The position numbers and the translations under genes were made by a program. Shown here one piece after another: positions 9,916 through 19,933 of a DNA stretch of 64,000 bases. Position 1 is the stretch's first letter. The number at the start of each line of letters is the position of its first letter. Source of the stretch: Nakazawaea peltata (lineage: Eukaryota; Ascomycota; Pichiomycetes; Alaninales; Pachysolenaceae); contig BCGQ01000008.1 of NCBI GenBank assembly GCA_001599355.1, forward strand, positions 186,001 to 250,000, given 5' to 3'. The notes under the pieces are model-generated. The model saw only the letters and a list, made by a program, of their open reading frames with translations. It was not told the DNA's origin and ran no database searches.

Positions 9916-11682
9916 ATGGCTCCATCTGCTATCTATGAAGGCACCCATCCGGTGCCACAAGAACTTGAGGTCACCATCTCCGAGTACATATATACTAGAA
10001 TCTTACAATTGGGCGTTAAGTCTGTCTTTGGTGTTCCTGGGGACTTTGTGTTGGATTTTTGTGAGGAAGTTAGCAAGACCCCTGAGATCAACTGGGTTGG
10101 AACTTGTAATGAGTTAAATGGAGCATACCTGGCTGATGCTTATGCAAAGATGAGTGGTAAAATTGGTGTCTTTGTCTCCACTTATGGAGTTGGAGAATTA
10201 AGTGCTATCAATGCCATCAGTGGTGCATTTCTGGAGTTTGCTCCTGTATTACACATCGTCGGTACTAGTTCTAGACAGCAAAAGCAAACACAGAGACAAA
10301 ACCTCCATCATTTAATTCCAAAGAGACACTCCAAGACTCCGGATCATTATGTTTATGAAAAGATCGTCGATGACTTCTGTATTGTGAAGGAAAGTCTTTG
10401 GGATGTTGAATCGGCGCTGAGACAAATTGATAACGCCATTGAAAATGTATATCAACATAGTAGACCAGGTTATATCTATTTACCTTCTGATATGGCTACT
10501 AAACATATCCCGGCTTCTAGATTGTACAAACCTTTGGATTTGTGTTTGAGAGATTGTAAACCAGAGTTGACTGAGAAGTGTGCTTTGCATATTTTGGACA
10601 AGTTATACAATGCTCAGAACCCTGTCATTATGGTAGATTTCTTAACAAGAGCATTCAGACAACAACTGCAAGTTGAAAAATTGATCACAATGTTACAAGA
10701 CAAGGTTAACTTTGTCTCAACGGTCCTTTCAAAAGGTGTTGTGCTTGATGAATATCATCCAAGATTTGCTGGTATCTACCTGGGTGCCTTGACTCCAGAT
10801 GAAGTCACCAAAAACTTGATTGAAGAGAAGCTGGATTTTGTTTTAGATATCGGATCATTTGATGTACAAAATAACAACGGTGGTTTCACTGCTAGATATC
10901 AAAATGGCCTGCTTGTGGAGTTGAATCATGAATATTGTTCGATTGATGGAGATGAGTATGAAGCTCATTTCGTCTATGTTTTGGATTCTTTGATTAAGTT
11001 AATTGATTTGTCAAAAGTTTCTTACACTAATCCTGTCTCTTTGGATAGACAAGGATATCGTGATTTCAATGTTTCTGCAGGAACTGATATCACTCAAGAT
11101 TTCTTGGCTGAAAGATTACAAGGCTTTTTGAAGCCAAACGATGTTATGGTGGTAGAGACATGTTCATTTTTGTTCTGTGTTCCTGATATAAAATTTGCTC
11201 CTGGTGTCCGCTTATTATCTCAAAACTTCTACAATTCGATCGGATATCTGTTACCGCTGAGTTTAGGTGCAGCTCTCGCAAACAGAGAGAATGGAATCTC
11301 TGAAAGCGATAGCAGAATTATCGTTCTTCAAGGAGACGGTTCACTGTTAATGACCTTACAAGAATTAAGCACATTCATGAGACAGGATGTAAAGCTGACA
11401 TTCTTATTGATGAATAATGATGGTTACACAATTGAAAGAGCTATCATGGGAGAGAATTCATTGTACAACGATATTGCTCCTCATGTTCAATGGACTAAAT
11501 TGTTTGGAGTCTTAGGAGATGTCGAAGGGAAGACCAATAATTTGACTCTCAATACCAGAGATCAGTTAATGAAGTTCTTTGGAAATGGAGAAATCAATGA
11601 CGGTTCAAAACTTCAAATGGTGGAAATGATTCTTGATCGGTTAGATGCACCAGCCAGATTCAAGAGATTAATTGGGAAGTGA
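9916..11682 (+). CDS. ARO10: Phenylpyruvate / 2-oxo acid decarboxylase, Aro10 type
   Basis: Thiamine-diphosphate decarboxylase of the Ehrlich pathway, converting phenylpyruvate and other 2-oxo acids to aldehydes. It has 588 aa. The cofactor-activating Glu66 is in CNELN, and His131-His132 lie in an LHHLIP stretch as in Aro10. The ThDP motif runs from GDG (473-475) to NN (500-501), followed by YTIERAIMG (504-512), identical to Aro10 and unlike the LIHG of pyruvate decarboxylases. CTG codons 445 and 448 give Y-A-LP-A-SLGAA, the canonical form, when read as Ala. The CGG array upstream supports Aro80 control. The Aro10 side of the family is preferred over PDC because of the HHLIP context and the low overall similarity to PDC. 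Confidence 0.88.
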   Translation: MAPSAIYEGTHPVPQELEVTISEYIYTRILQLGVKSVFGVPGDFVLDFCEEVSKTPEINWVGTCNELNGAYLADAYAKMSGKIGVFVSTYGVGELSAINAISGAFLEFAPVLHIVGTSSRQQKQTQRQNLHHLIPKRHSKTPDHYVYEKIVDDFCIVKESLWDVESALRQIDNAIENVYQHSRPGYIYLPSDMATKHIPASRLYKPLDLCLRDCKPELTEKCALHILDKLYNAQNPVIMVDFLTRAFRQQLQVEKLITMLQDKVNFVSTVLSKGVVLDEYHPRFAGIYLGALTPDEVTKNLIEEKLDFVLDIGSFDVQNNNGGFTARYQNGLLVELNHEYCSIDGDEYEAHFVYVLDSLIKLIDLSKVSYTNPVSLDRQGYRDFNVSAGTDITQDFLAERLQGFLKPNDVMVVETCSFLFCVPDIKFAPGVRLLSQNFYNSIGYLLPLSLGAALANRENGISESDSRIIVLQGDGSLLMTLQELSTFMRQDVKLTFLLMNNDGYTIERAIMGENSLYNDIAPHVQWTKLFGVLGDVEGKTNNLTLNTRDQLMKFFGNGEINDGSKLQMVEMILDRLDAPARFKRLIGK

Positions 11683-12468
11683 TTATAATATATATTTTAT
11701 AGAATTGAATAATAAGAGAATGGATTGTATGGTTATTGTAGTCTATAATGAGGATGTACTTCCTGTGATATACTTCCTGTGATGTAATTCCAGTTATCTC
11801 GTTGTTCTTCATCCTCTCCATTTGCATCTATCCCTGCCTTCATGTCCCCCCTGCCCCTCATGTCTCAACGCGACTCAGATCACCCCTAAAACGTCCCTAA
11901 ACGTTTCTATTTGTACGCACACGACTCTAAGTAAATCTCATCTCATCTCATAGTAAACCTCATCTCGCTCAGTTTAAACATCATAACACCAAAAGACATA
12001 TTCTAGAGAGGTCATATAAAACCATGTCTGAAACAAATAATTCAGCCTTACTCAATCCCAATCTTTTATATTCATTCACACTTCTTCTGTTCCTACTTCT
12101 GTTCCTCCTCAACCCCTCTCCCACCAGGCTTCACTCCTCTCCAAGTTTCTCCCCCCTTCTCCCCTTCTGCACGACCCCGATAAGATAAGCCACACAAACG
12201 CAGCAATCTACGAAAATACGCCAGCGCATCCCCTACAAAAAAATAAAAGAGATAACGCATCTCATTAAAGAAGGCGTGAATTTATTAATAATCGGGCCTG
12301 TCAAAGTAGGTTATTTGGTTACTTAATAGCGTCTTTTTCGGGGATTATTGAGTTATTGTGAGAAAATACTTTTGTTTCGCGTTAGAAACTCAATAAAAGC
12401 TTCACTGTACACCGTTTGACGCCAGCAAGTTTACAATTCAATTTATTGCTACAAAAATAGAGGGGAAG
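11683..12468. other. Intergenic, ATG32 upstream region
   Basis: No gene. The middle part (about 11800-12180) is pyrimidine-rich. CACACGAC at 11920-11927 is a near match to an 8-mer that recurs in this window. No convincing TATA was identified. Confidence 0.4.
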
Positions 12469-14049
12469 ATGCAGAAATATAAGAATGAGGAGAGAGGAAG
12501 GGGGGTTGGAGATGAATCTTTGAAGAGAAGTGGCGTTCCAGATGACGTGGCTGCTCGAACAGGCTTGTTTTCTCCGCATAACTCGGTCTTTCAACTGTTA
12601 AATAACCCTGAATTGGGAAGTTTATCCAAAGTTAATAGCCGGAATGTTTGTGATTCTCCAGATATTGGGAATCGGAACGCCACTCCTTTGGACGCGAGTG
12701 CTAATGAGTTTGCTTCTTGGCATATGGTGGCCCAGTCATCATCTATGAGTCATCCGTCATCCATTTTATCGAGCTCCGATGCCGATGAGACCCAGAGTTA
12801 TTATGTTTCTCCAGCGGCTGCAGCCGCTGCTGCTTCGTCTGCAGCTAATGCAGCCGCTTTCCAGCATCCAATGCTGTTCTCCACCCATCGTATCATCACC
12901 TTTGATAATGACTCTCCTAACAGTGAGGATGAGGACTTGAAGACCGAGTTGGAAGACGGAGAATCCAGTACCGTCCACCAAATCGAACAGTTGAAAATGC
13001 CCTCATTCATCATGCCGCGTATGTCTTCTGTCAGTGAAGTCCCAGCTCATGAACCGGGAGAGTCTGATGAAGATAAGTTAAAAGTCAATATCATAGGCAC
13101 AGGTGCTCATATTCTTGCCCAGAGGCTCAACTCTTATGGTAAAATCATGCAAAATGTCCGCTTGAACGTACAAGATCTGGTCCCTGACTTGGTTATCTTG
13201 ATTATCGATGAGGAGAACATGTTGTTATCACAACAATTGACCAAACCTTTTATTCCGATCTTTATTTCGTCTGTCATTGGCTCCTCAAGTCTTGAGCTGG
13301 TCTCAAGAAGTGCTGCTAATACAGGAAATTCTGTTGCCGACGTGGAAACCGAGCCTTCTATTTACACTGCAGAATTACTCCAATCAACTATGTCATTATC
13401 GCGGATCTGTCAACCTATCAAACTCAAGTCTCTTGACGATGATTTATTCCATTTGATCAACGTTTTGTCTTCGGCAAATATAAAGCTCTTACATAAACGT
13501 AGGTTGAGCAGCGGTGTTCTTAAGAGATCTACCAAGCAATCAAAGAAGCTCAAGAGAAGAAAATCTTCATCGTCAAATGAAGGAGATGGATTATTTAAGT
13601 ATATTTGTGAGCATCCTAATCAGCTCTTGATGAGTCTTGGATATCTTGGTGTTTGTTGCTATGGAGTTTCTTTCTTAGTGAGTCGCCGAGCATCCAATTT
13701 GAAGGATCTGCATAATTTACTGCTGCTGCTGCTGAATCAGCCTACTATTGTTGCTGACAGTTACTCCATCGAACCTCAAGTCTTGTATCTGAATAATTAT
13801 GATATAGTTGAGTCTTCTCAAGACTATTCAATTAAAGTAAAACAGATAGTACACAGTCTGAGTGATGCGGTTGTGTCAGCGACTGAAATTCTGTCGACAG
13901 CAATGCAAACGGCAGCAGCACCAATTCTTCCAGATCCAGGTTTCTTCGAGTCGCTTGCTCTGCAGGTCAGCAAAGCTCTTGAGAATCTTATTGAGAGGGG
14001 TAAAATGACAGGATATTGGATTTATTATAGTTGTTTGGTTTGGAGTTGA
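12469..14049 (+). CDS. ATG32: Atg32-like mitophagy receptor
   Basis: A 526-residue protein with the layout of S. cerevisiae Atg32 (529 aa), the outer-mitochondrial-membrane receptor that tethers mitochondria to Atg8 and Atg11. The N-terminus is disordered with an Atg8-interacting motif SWHMV (W84, V87). Fifteen residues later comes an I-L-S element (99-101) followed by Ser/Asp, matching the Atg11-binding motif. A poly-Ala tract lies at 116-122. A pseudo-receiver-like domain covers about 204-345 with a LVILIID strand. A basic stretch (KKLKRRK) precedes one membrane segment at about 385-404, leaving about 120 residues on the intermembrane side as in yeast. Four consecutive CTG codons near residue 417 read as poly-Ala. 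Overall identity is low, so the call rests on motif order and topology. Confidence 0.75.
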   Translation: MQKYKNEERGRGVGDESLKRSGVPDDVAARTGLFSPHNSVFQLLNNPELGSLSKVNSRNVCDSPDIGNRNATPLDASANEFASWHMVAQSSSMSHPSSILSSSDADETQSYYVSPAAAAAAASSAANAAAFQHPMLFSTHRIITFDNDSPNSEDEDLKTELEDGESSTVHQIEQLKMPSFIMPRMSSVSEVPAHEPGESDEDKLKVNIIGTGAHILAQRLNSYGKIMQNVRLNVQDLVPDLVILIIDEENMLLSQQLTKPFIPIFISSVIGSSSLELVSRSAANTGNSVADVETEPSIYTAELLQSTMSLSRICQPIKLKSLDDDLFHLINVLSSANIKLLHKRRLSSGVLKRSTKQSKKLKRRKSSSSNEGDGLFKYICEHPNQLLMSLGYLGVCCYGVSFLVSRRASNLKDLHNLLLLLLNQPTIVADSYSIEPQVLYLNNYDIVESSQDYSIKVKQIVHSLSDAVVSATEILSTAMQTAAAPILPDPGFFESLALQVSKALENLIERGKMTGYWIYYSCLVWS

Positions 14050-15306
14050 GGGAGCAGGTTCAGGTTCAATTCACTCTCAGTTCAGTTCAACCTCAGGTTC
14101 AGGTCAACCTCAAGGCCAATTCAAGCTCCAAGTCCACCTCATTAACCCCCAATTATATCATATTATGTCTTTTCTTTACGTTTAGTATTACTTAGTTAAT
14201 AAACTAGATACCATAACCTGTGTAAAAGTCTGCATCCCATTTGATGGATCTTCCAACTCTCATCTCATCTCATCTCTTAACCCCTCAGCAAATTACTATA
14301 AATTCGGTTATTAGTATTATGTACACGACTATCTATTTTTAGCATTCTTGGGGAAGGGCAGGTTGAAATGAGGCAAAAACCCGCAGCAGGGTTTTCTCGA
14401 CAGGCAGAAAGCTTATAGAGGAAGATAATACGTTAGGAAGAAACAATGTTATAACACAATAGTCATGGTAATGTACTACCGTAGACCTTATCATCTGTTT
14501 TACACTATAATAGTCCAGATCAATTAGGACATTGTACCGATCATCAGTCGTTTCTTATATTAGAGAAGAATACACTAAAAAGGGCAAATAGAAAAAATTG
14601 CACTCGCACTCTAAATTAAAAGTGATATCATAGAGGGCAATTGCTGGGGTGATGTAGGCAAGGGCAAAGGAGGGAGAGCCGTTGATTAGTAAGGAAGAGG
14701 ATGATCAGAAGAAGTGGCAGGTGGACTTCTCAGAATCCTGATCGATTCCTCTTCAGCTTCTACAAGATCCATCAGATCCCTATAAGCTTTGCTTCAGATC
14801 TCCATTCTAAATTCTTAGGCTGTTCTACCTCAGCTCTATTATAATACCCACCGTTTTTGTTGTATGTTTTTCTCTTATTATTGTCCGAGTATTTTCTATT
14901 GTTAGAGGTGAGCGCTGATTTCTGCCCTAATTATACAGATCTATTTGATTATAGATGGAGATCGAGTACTTTGGGGAGTAGCTTCTGCACTATGGCTCTC
15001 GCTATTATTACCGGTTCTCACTATCATTGCCAGTTCATATAGTAGCTCACCTAGTACTCATCTAGAGCTTAGAACTCTCTAATACTCCCTAGTCCCTACT
15101 TTCTTCTCTTGCCCTTCCCATCCTAAATTGATAATTCGCTCACCCGTTTGCCCTCTTTTCTGCCCCGTCATATGTACACGACCTTTTCCCAAATAAACAA
15201 TTTCCTCCTCCGCCGCCTTTCTTTTCATCAAACGACTCTACCAAAGGTCACTAACACTTCCCTAAATCACCTAATACCAGGACATTTGTGGCCACTAGAC
15301 CCTTCG
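14050..15306. other. Intergenic, ATG32 3' flank and SLN1 promoter
   Basis: No gene. Degenerate caggttca repeats follow the ATG32 stop (14055-14115). A hairpin with a perfect 7-bp stem (aaaaccc/gggtttt) and 6-nt loop lies at 14376-14395. TACACGAC occurs at 14322-14329 and 15175-15182. An in-frame ATG at 15172 would extend Sln1 by 45 residues but is not favoured. Confidence 0.45.
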
Positions 15307-18300
15307 ATGAGACTTCTAAGGTCGTTAAACTCGAAACCCCAGGGTCAAATACCCGATCCGAGCTCTCAAGACTCGGACAGCCTACTTAAAAGGCCCCACC
15401 GCAAAGCTGTCAAGGTTTCCATCAGAACTCAGCTTCTCATATTGGTAGTGGGGACGGCTTTAATCTCTCTTTTGGTCTTAGCAATAGTCACCGGTGTCTA
15501 TTTCACCAACAACTTGACCACCACTTCCCAAGAAAAGTTACAAGTCATGGCCCAGCTTAAGTCCTCCCAGCTTTCCCAGACTTACTACTACTATTATTAT
15601 CAGCTCTATTCATTGTCTTCAAGAGATGATATAAAAACGTCGTTGATCAACTATAAAGCGGGAAATACTTCGTCAGATGTCTACCAATCAGGAGAGAGCC
15701 TTCTACAGGACTACATAGACTCGACCGAGAACTTCTACTGGGCTTCTCTTTACAGTGTGAATGGGGAGCAACTTTTCTCGGTGACCAACAGCGAGGCAGC
15801 TTCCGATATCCCAGATGAGATGTTGGGGTACTTACTGCCACTTCTGAAGAACAAGACGATCCCTCAGCTGCTTCAGACACAGCACGTCCTCATGGAGGGA
15901 CCAATGTTGAATCAAACTTCGACACTGCAATACCTTTGGAGTCTCACCTTGCCAGTTTATGCCAATTCTTCGATCTTGATTCAGACCCCCGACTTGGCCG
16001 GGTATATGACGGTGATCATGGATGCTGCCAGTATGTACTTGATCACGACTGACGTGTCGGCCTTGGCCTCTGCCAGGGTCAATATGATCAAGGTGATGAC
16101 CGCAAGAGACAACACCTCCGATTACCTCGGGTTTGTCTACCTGTTCGAGCCAAGTGGGTACACAGACCCTTCGGTTTTGCTCAAGTTGTTCTCCTTCGAT
16201 GACTACCCGGATACTAAGGATATAGTGGAGGACCAGATCAGTGAAGGGTCGTCGGCAGAGATCAAAACTCCGATGAACGACACCGTCGCTGCCGGTTATT
16301 CTCTCGTTCAAGTCGCCAGTGATTATTGGATCGTGTACGTCGAGCAAAATCGGACAGACTTCCTCGACCCGATCTCCAAGTTGACCAAGATCATCGTCGG
16401 GGTCGTAATAGGTCTCGCAGTGCTCGTCTGTATCATCACTTTCCCCTTGCTGCACTACGGAGTGCGACCAATCATGAGGTTACAGAAGCTGACCGAAGAA
16501 CTCACCTATGGCCGAGGGTTCGGTTTAAACCCTCGGTCCAAACGTAAAATGTCGGCCATGTCGGACCTGACTAAAACTACCGGCAGGAACCGGTTCTGGA
16601 AACAGTATATCCATTCTAGAGGGGGCAGTGTATACAGTGTGAATGAGAAGCTGGAGTCTCCTGCCCAAACTCCGGGCAACCGTAATTCTTACCAGCCTTC
16701 TCTTGAGGCTCAGTCTTCGTCTTCTTCACTGAGAGGTTCTCTGCAGAGTCCTCCAGGACTGCATTTCGCCATTCCTCATCGTATAGATTATACCAACAGG
16801 TTCATTGTCGACGAACTTTCGGAGCTTACCGACCTGTTCAACGCCATGACCGATGAACTTGATAAGCAATACACTCATTTAGAAGATAGAGTTCGTGAGA
16901 GAACTAGAGAATTGGAGAAGCTGAAGATACGAGCCGAGAGTGCCGACGAACTGAAGACCGTGTTTATTTCCCAGATTTCTCATGAATTGAGAACTCCGTT
17001 GAACGGTATTTTAGGGCTTTGTGCCGTTTGTATTGCGGAAGATGATCCTTCCACAGTCAAGGAATCCCTTAAATTGATCTTCCGGTCAGGTGAATTGTTA
17101 TTACATATCTTGACCGAGTTATTGACCTTCAGTAAGAACACTCTTAACAAATCGAAGCTCGAGAACAAAGATTTCAAGGTCTTGGAGATCGCCTGGCAAA
17201 TCAAGTCCATCTTCGGTAAACTTGCGGCCGACCAGAATGTCGATTTACGCATCTCCATTAAACCTAACGTAGTAAGGAAGATGATTTTGTTTGGAGATTC
17301 CAATAGAATCATCCAGGTTTTGATGAACCTTGTGAGCAACTCGTTGAAGTTCACTCCTGTAGACGGTAAAGTTCAGGTTCTTATTAGATGTGTGGGAGAA
17401 TATGATGAGGAGAGATCTAGTAGACTGGATTATAGACGAGTATATGTTATTGGAGAGGAGAGTCCGGAGGTTGGAAGAGCCGACGTTGGAAAATCAGAGT
17501 ATACTTCGGTTGATCCTCAGACCAATCAAAAACGGCTCTCAATCACCACCAATATGTCTTCCTCACGTAGTCAAACATCCATTGCCGCATACGATCCTCT
17601 TGACCTGAAAGATGATCTTCAGAGTCTCCATACCATCTCGACTACTGAATATAACAATGCTATATTTGAGTCGCAATTCCAAAAAGACGAGTATAATTCA
17701 CCGACCTCGACGACAGATGTCGCTAGTAATGACTTTGAGACGGCGTCGATCTCGACAGAGACATCGTCGACTGCTAATGACACCGATAATAGTCATGACC
17801 AAAGGAAGAAGAAACTCGATGTGCTTGGTGACGATGATCTCGATGGTGATGTAGTACCGGATGAAGGTGTCAAACGGTACCGTCTGAGACTGCTTGAGAC
17901 CAGCCGTAAATGGGTAATGGAATTCATCGTAGAGGATACCGGAAGTGGAATCGAAGACTCATTGAAAGACAAGGTGTTCGAGCCTTTCATCCAAGGTGAC
18001 CAAACCTTGAGTAGATCTCATGGTGGTACAGGTTTAGGATTATCTATTTGTAGACAACTTGCTACTATGATGAACGGAACTTTGGAATTGGAAAGTGAAG
18101 TTGGTAAAGGTTCGAGATTCATTTTCAGGATCCCTCTTCCTCAAGTGAAAGAGTTGGTGATCGAATCTCTGCAAGATGAAGAAGAATTGTACGACGACGA
18201 GTTCAATGTCAAGAGTAAAAAGAGTAGAAGGGTCAAGTTTATGCTGCCTGGTGATGAGAACGATGGAGAAACCGATACTCATGGAATCCCAATGAGTGTT

Positions 18301-19170
18301 CAAAGATCTCGTTCTCATGGATTGTCATCTAACGGATTATTCAAATTGAACCTTCCTCTGCATCATACTCATAGTTATTATAATCATCGTCGGTCATCTA
18401 GTGGGGGTTCCGGGTCATTGATTCTGTTACTGACTACACTGCAATCACCTTCTCTGTCTATACAATCGTCGTCTTATTTCGTGGATAAGCCTAGTTTGTT
18501 GACTAAATCGTCTACGGGAACACTGTATTCGGTATCTACTTCGCAATCGTCAACTACAAGTACTGCTACTAGTAATGAGTCTAGTTCTGGGGCTAGTGTG
18601 ATTGCCAATACGGCAGCTAATGGGGTTACTACGACACCTAATGTTGGGGGTTGTAGTAAGTTTTCATCACCTATTCATAAGATAGCTGAGGAGAATGGTG
18701 ATGAGGTCGAAGGAAGGTCTGGTGAGTCTCATAGTGAGGGGTCTGTTACTACCCATGGCACTGACTCGGCTGACTCGGCCGACCCACTCAAAATCCTCGT
18801 AGCAGAAGATAACCAAGTCAATCAAGAAGTCATCAAAAGAATGTTAGGTCTCGAAGGTTTCAAGCATATCAAACTTCTGTGTGATGGACAAGAACTGGTT
18901 GATATTCTTCGTCTGCTGGTAGAGGCCGGCGAGTACTTTGACTTGATCTTTATGGACGTTCAAATGCCAAATATGGACGGAGTAACAGCCACTAAGATCA
19001 TTAGAACTGAAATGAAATACGAAAAGCCAATTGTTGCTCTTACAGCATATCTGGACGAGAGTAATGTCACGAGATGTTTGGAGAGTGGAATGAGTGGGTT
19101 CTTACTGAAACCTATTCGGAGAGCTCAATTAAAGAAGATTATTCAAGAGTTTGGGTATGATCAAAAGTGA
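15307..19170 (+). CDS. SLN1: Sln1 osmosensing hybrid histidine kinase
   Basis: Plasma-membrane sensor that starts the Sln1-Ypd1-Ssk1 phosphorelay controlling the HOG pathway. From the ATG at 15307 it has 1287 aa; this start mirrors the MRxxxPSK-type N-terminus of yeast Sln1. TM1 is at about 42-66, then a large extracellular sensor with several N-glycosylation sequons, then TM2 at about 361-383 and a HAMP/coiled-coil linker. The phospho-accepting His559 is in ISHELRTPLNG, followed by an ATPase domain with the GTGLGLSICRQL G-box. The C-terminal receiver has acceptor Asp1217 in FMDVQMPNMDG. The insertion in the ATPase domain and the long Ser-rich linker before the receiver are also seen in Sln1. 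A run of six Tyr lies near the start of the sensor domain. Confidence 0.96.
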   Translation: MRLLRSLNSKPQGQIPDPSSQDSDSLLKRPHRKAVKVSIRTQLLILVVGTALISLLVLAIVTGVYFTNNLTTTSQEKLQVMAQLKSSQLSQTYYYYYYQLYSLSSRDDIKTSLINYKAGNTSSDVYQSGESLLQDYIDSTENFYWASLYSVNGEQLFSVTNSEAASDIPDEMLGYLLPLLKNKTIPQLLQTQHVLMEGPMLNQTSTLQYLWSLTLPVYANSSILIQTPDLAGYMTVIMDAASMYLITTDVSALASARVNMIKVMTARDNTSDYLGFVYLFEPSGYTDPSVLLKLFSFDDYPDTKDIVEDQISEGSSAEIKTPMNDTVAAGYSLVQVASDYWIVYVEQNRTDFLDPISKLTKIIVGVVIGLAVLVCIITFPLLHYGVRPIMRLQKLTEELTYGRGFGLNPRSKRKMSAMSDLTKTTGRNRFWKQYIHSRGGSVYSVNEKLESPAQTPGNRNSYQPSLEAQSSSSSLRGSLQSPPGLHFAIPHRIDYTNRFIVDELSELTDLFNAMTDELDKQYTHLEDRVRERTRELEKLKIRAESADELKTVFISQISHELRTPLNGILGLCAVCIAEDDPSTVKESLKLIFRSGELLLHILTELLTFSKNTLNKSKLENKDFKVLEIAWQIKSIFGKLAADQNVDLRISIKPNVVRKMILFGDSNRIIQVLMNLVSNSLKFTPVDGKVQVLIRCVGEYDEERSSRLDYRRVYVIGEESPEVGRADVGKSEYTSVDPQTNQKRLSITTNMSSSRSQTSIAAYDPLDLKDDLQSLHTISTTEYNNAIFESQFQKDEYNSPTSTTDVASNDFETASISTETSSTANDTDNSHDQRKKKLDVLGDDDLDGDVVPDEGVKRYRLRLLETSRKWVMEFIVEDTGSGIEDSLKDKVFEPFIQGDQTLSRSHGGTGLGLSICRQLATMMNGTLELESEVGKGSRFIFRIPLPQVKELVIESLQDEEELYDDEFNVKSKKSRRVKFMLPGDENDGETDTHGIPMSVQRSRSHGLSSNGLFKLNLPLHHTHSYYNHRRSSSGGSGSLILLLTTLQSPSLSIQSSSYFVDKPSLLTKSSTGTLYSVSTSQSSTTSTATSNESSSGASVIANTAANGVTTTPNVGGCSKFSSPIHKIAEENGDEVEGRSGESHSEGSVTTHGTDSADSADPLKILVAEDNQVNQEVIKRMLGLEGFKHIKLLCDGQELVDILRLLVEAGEYFDLIFMDVQMPNMDGVTATKIIRTEMKYEKPIVALTAYLDESNVTRCLESGMSGFLLKPIRRAQLKKIIQEFGYDQK

Positions 19171-19427
19171 TAATGTAATGAATGTATTAGTATAAGGGAT
19201 GTAGATGTGTAGTTTCTGGGCCTTAGATATGGACTGGGCTGTAGACTTGTAGGGTCAGGGAGGCTAGTTGAGCCGTCGCTGTTGAGTTGTCGAAGCACCC
19301 GCGCACCTCCCAACTAAAGTACTTCTTCGGGGGTAGGATCTTTTTCGTAGCTAATTGACTTTTATCTTGAGGGACTGTGTGTTGATCTTCTTGTAGCTAA
19401 TTGAAGAAATTGTATAGGATAAATATA

Positions 19428-19527
19428 GGGGGATGATTAGGGGGTATTTAGGGGTAATATTTAGGGGGTATCTAGGGGGGTGCCTAGGGCAATATTAAGG
19501 GGTAATGAGTATCTAGGGGATACCAAG
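19428..19527 (+). repeat. G-run cluster, TAGGGG-type degenerate repeats
   Basis: Within 100 bp the plus strand has runs of 5, 5, 4, 5, 6, 3, 4, 4 and 3 G, mostly preceded by TTA, CTA or ATA and separated by 5-11 nt. Four or more runs of at least four G with short loops satisfy the usual G-quadruplex pattern. Confidence 0.7.
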
Positions 19528-19660
19528 GGTAAGAGTATTTAAATATCTACAATTTTCTTTCCAATTCACTCCAATCTTCTATCACTACTTCCTCAACTAT
19601 TTATCCCAAATAATCATTGCCTTTCCGTATTGAATTCCCATCCTCTCTCTTGTCTTCCAA

Positions 19661-19674
19661 CCCCCCCCCCCCCC
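19661..19674 (+). repeat. C14 homopolymer
   Basis: Fourteen consecutive C on the plus strand, 260 bp upstream of the MLP1 ATG. Confidence 0.9.
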
Positions 19675-19933
19675 AAGGCAATGTGTTGATGTTCGTAATT
19701 TGCTGAGATACCCCCATTCTATTATTCGTACTTTGCTCCTTTGTAATCTGCCATTCCCTTGAGGATTCCGTGCCAATATCCTCAATTAAGTAATTCCTAA
19801 AATTCCTAATTAGGCAATCCAGCCCTCCTCAACTTGAAAAAAAAATACCTTAAGAGCTTCAAAACCATTAGACGCCGTTACAAAACAGTACCAACAGTCA
19901 GGGTCAAGATAAATTGGCGTAATTGAATTACTC

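Larger units (their letters stand above)
19171..19933. other. Intergenic, SLN1 3' flank and MLP1 promoter
   Basis: No gene. It holds the G-run cluster and the C14 tract listed separately. Confidence 0.5.

Noticed and set aside
5241-14348. A 16-bp identity between 5241-5256 and 14333-14348
   Set aside because: Both are AT-rich spacer; one such match is about what chance gives in 64 kb, and flanks do not continue the similarity.
15172-15306. Upstream in-frame ATG extending Sln1 by 45 residues
   Set aside because: The ATG at 15307 matches the N-terminus of yeast Sln1. The extension has no family similarity and contains a TACACGAC element typical of promoters here.
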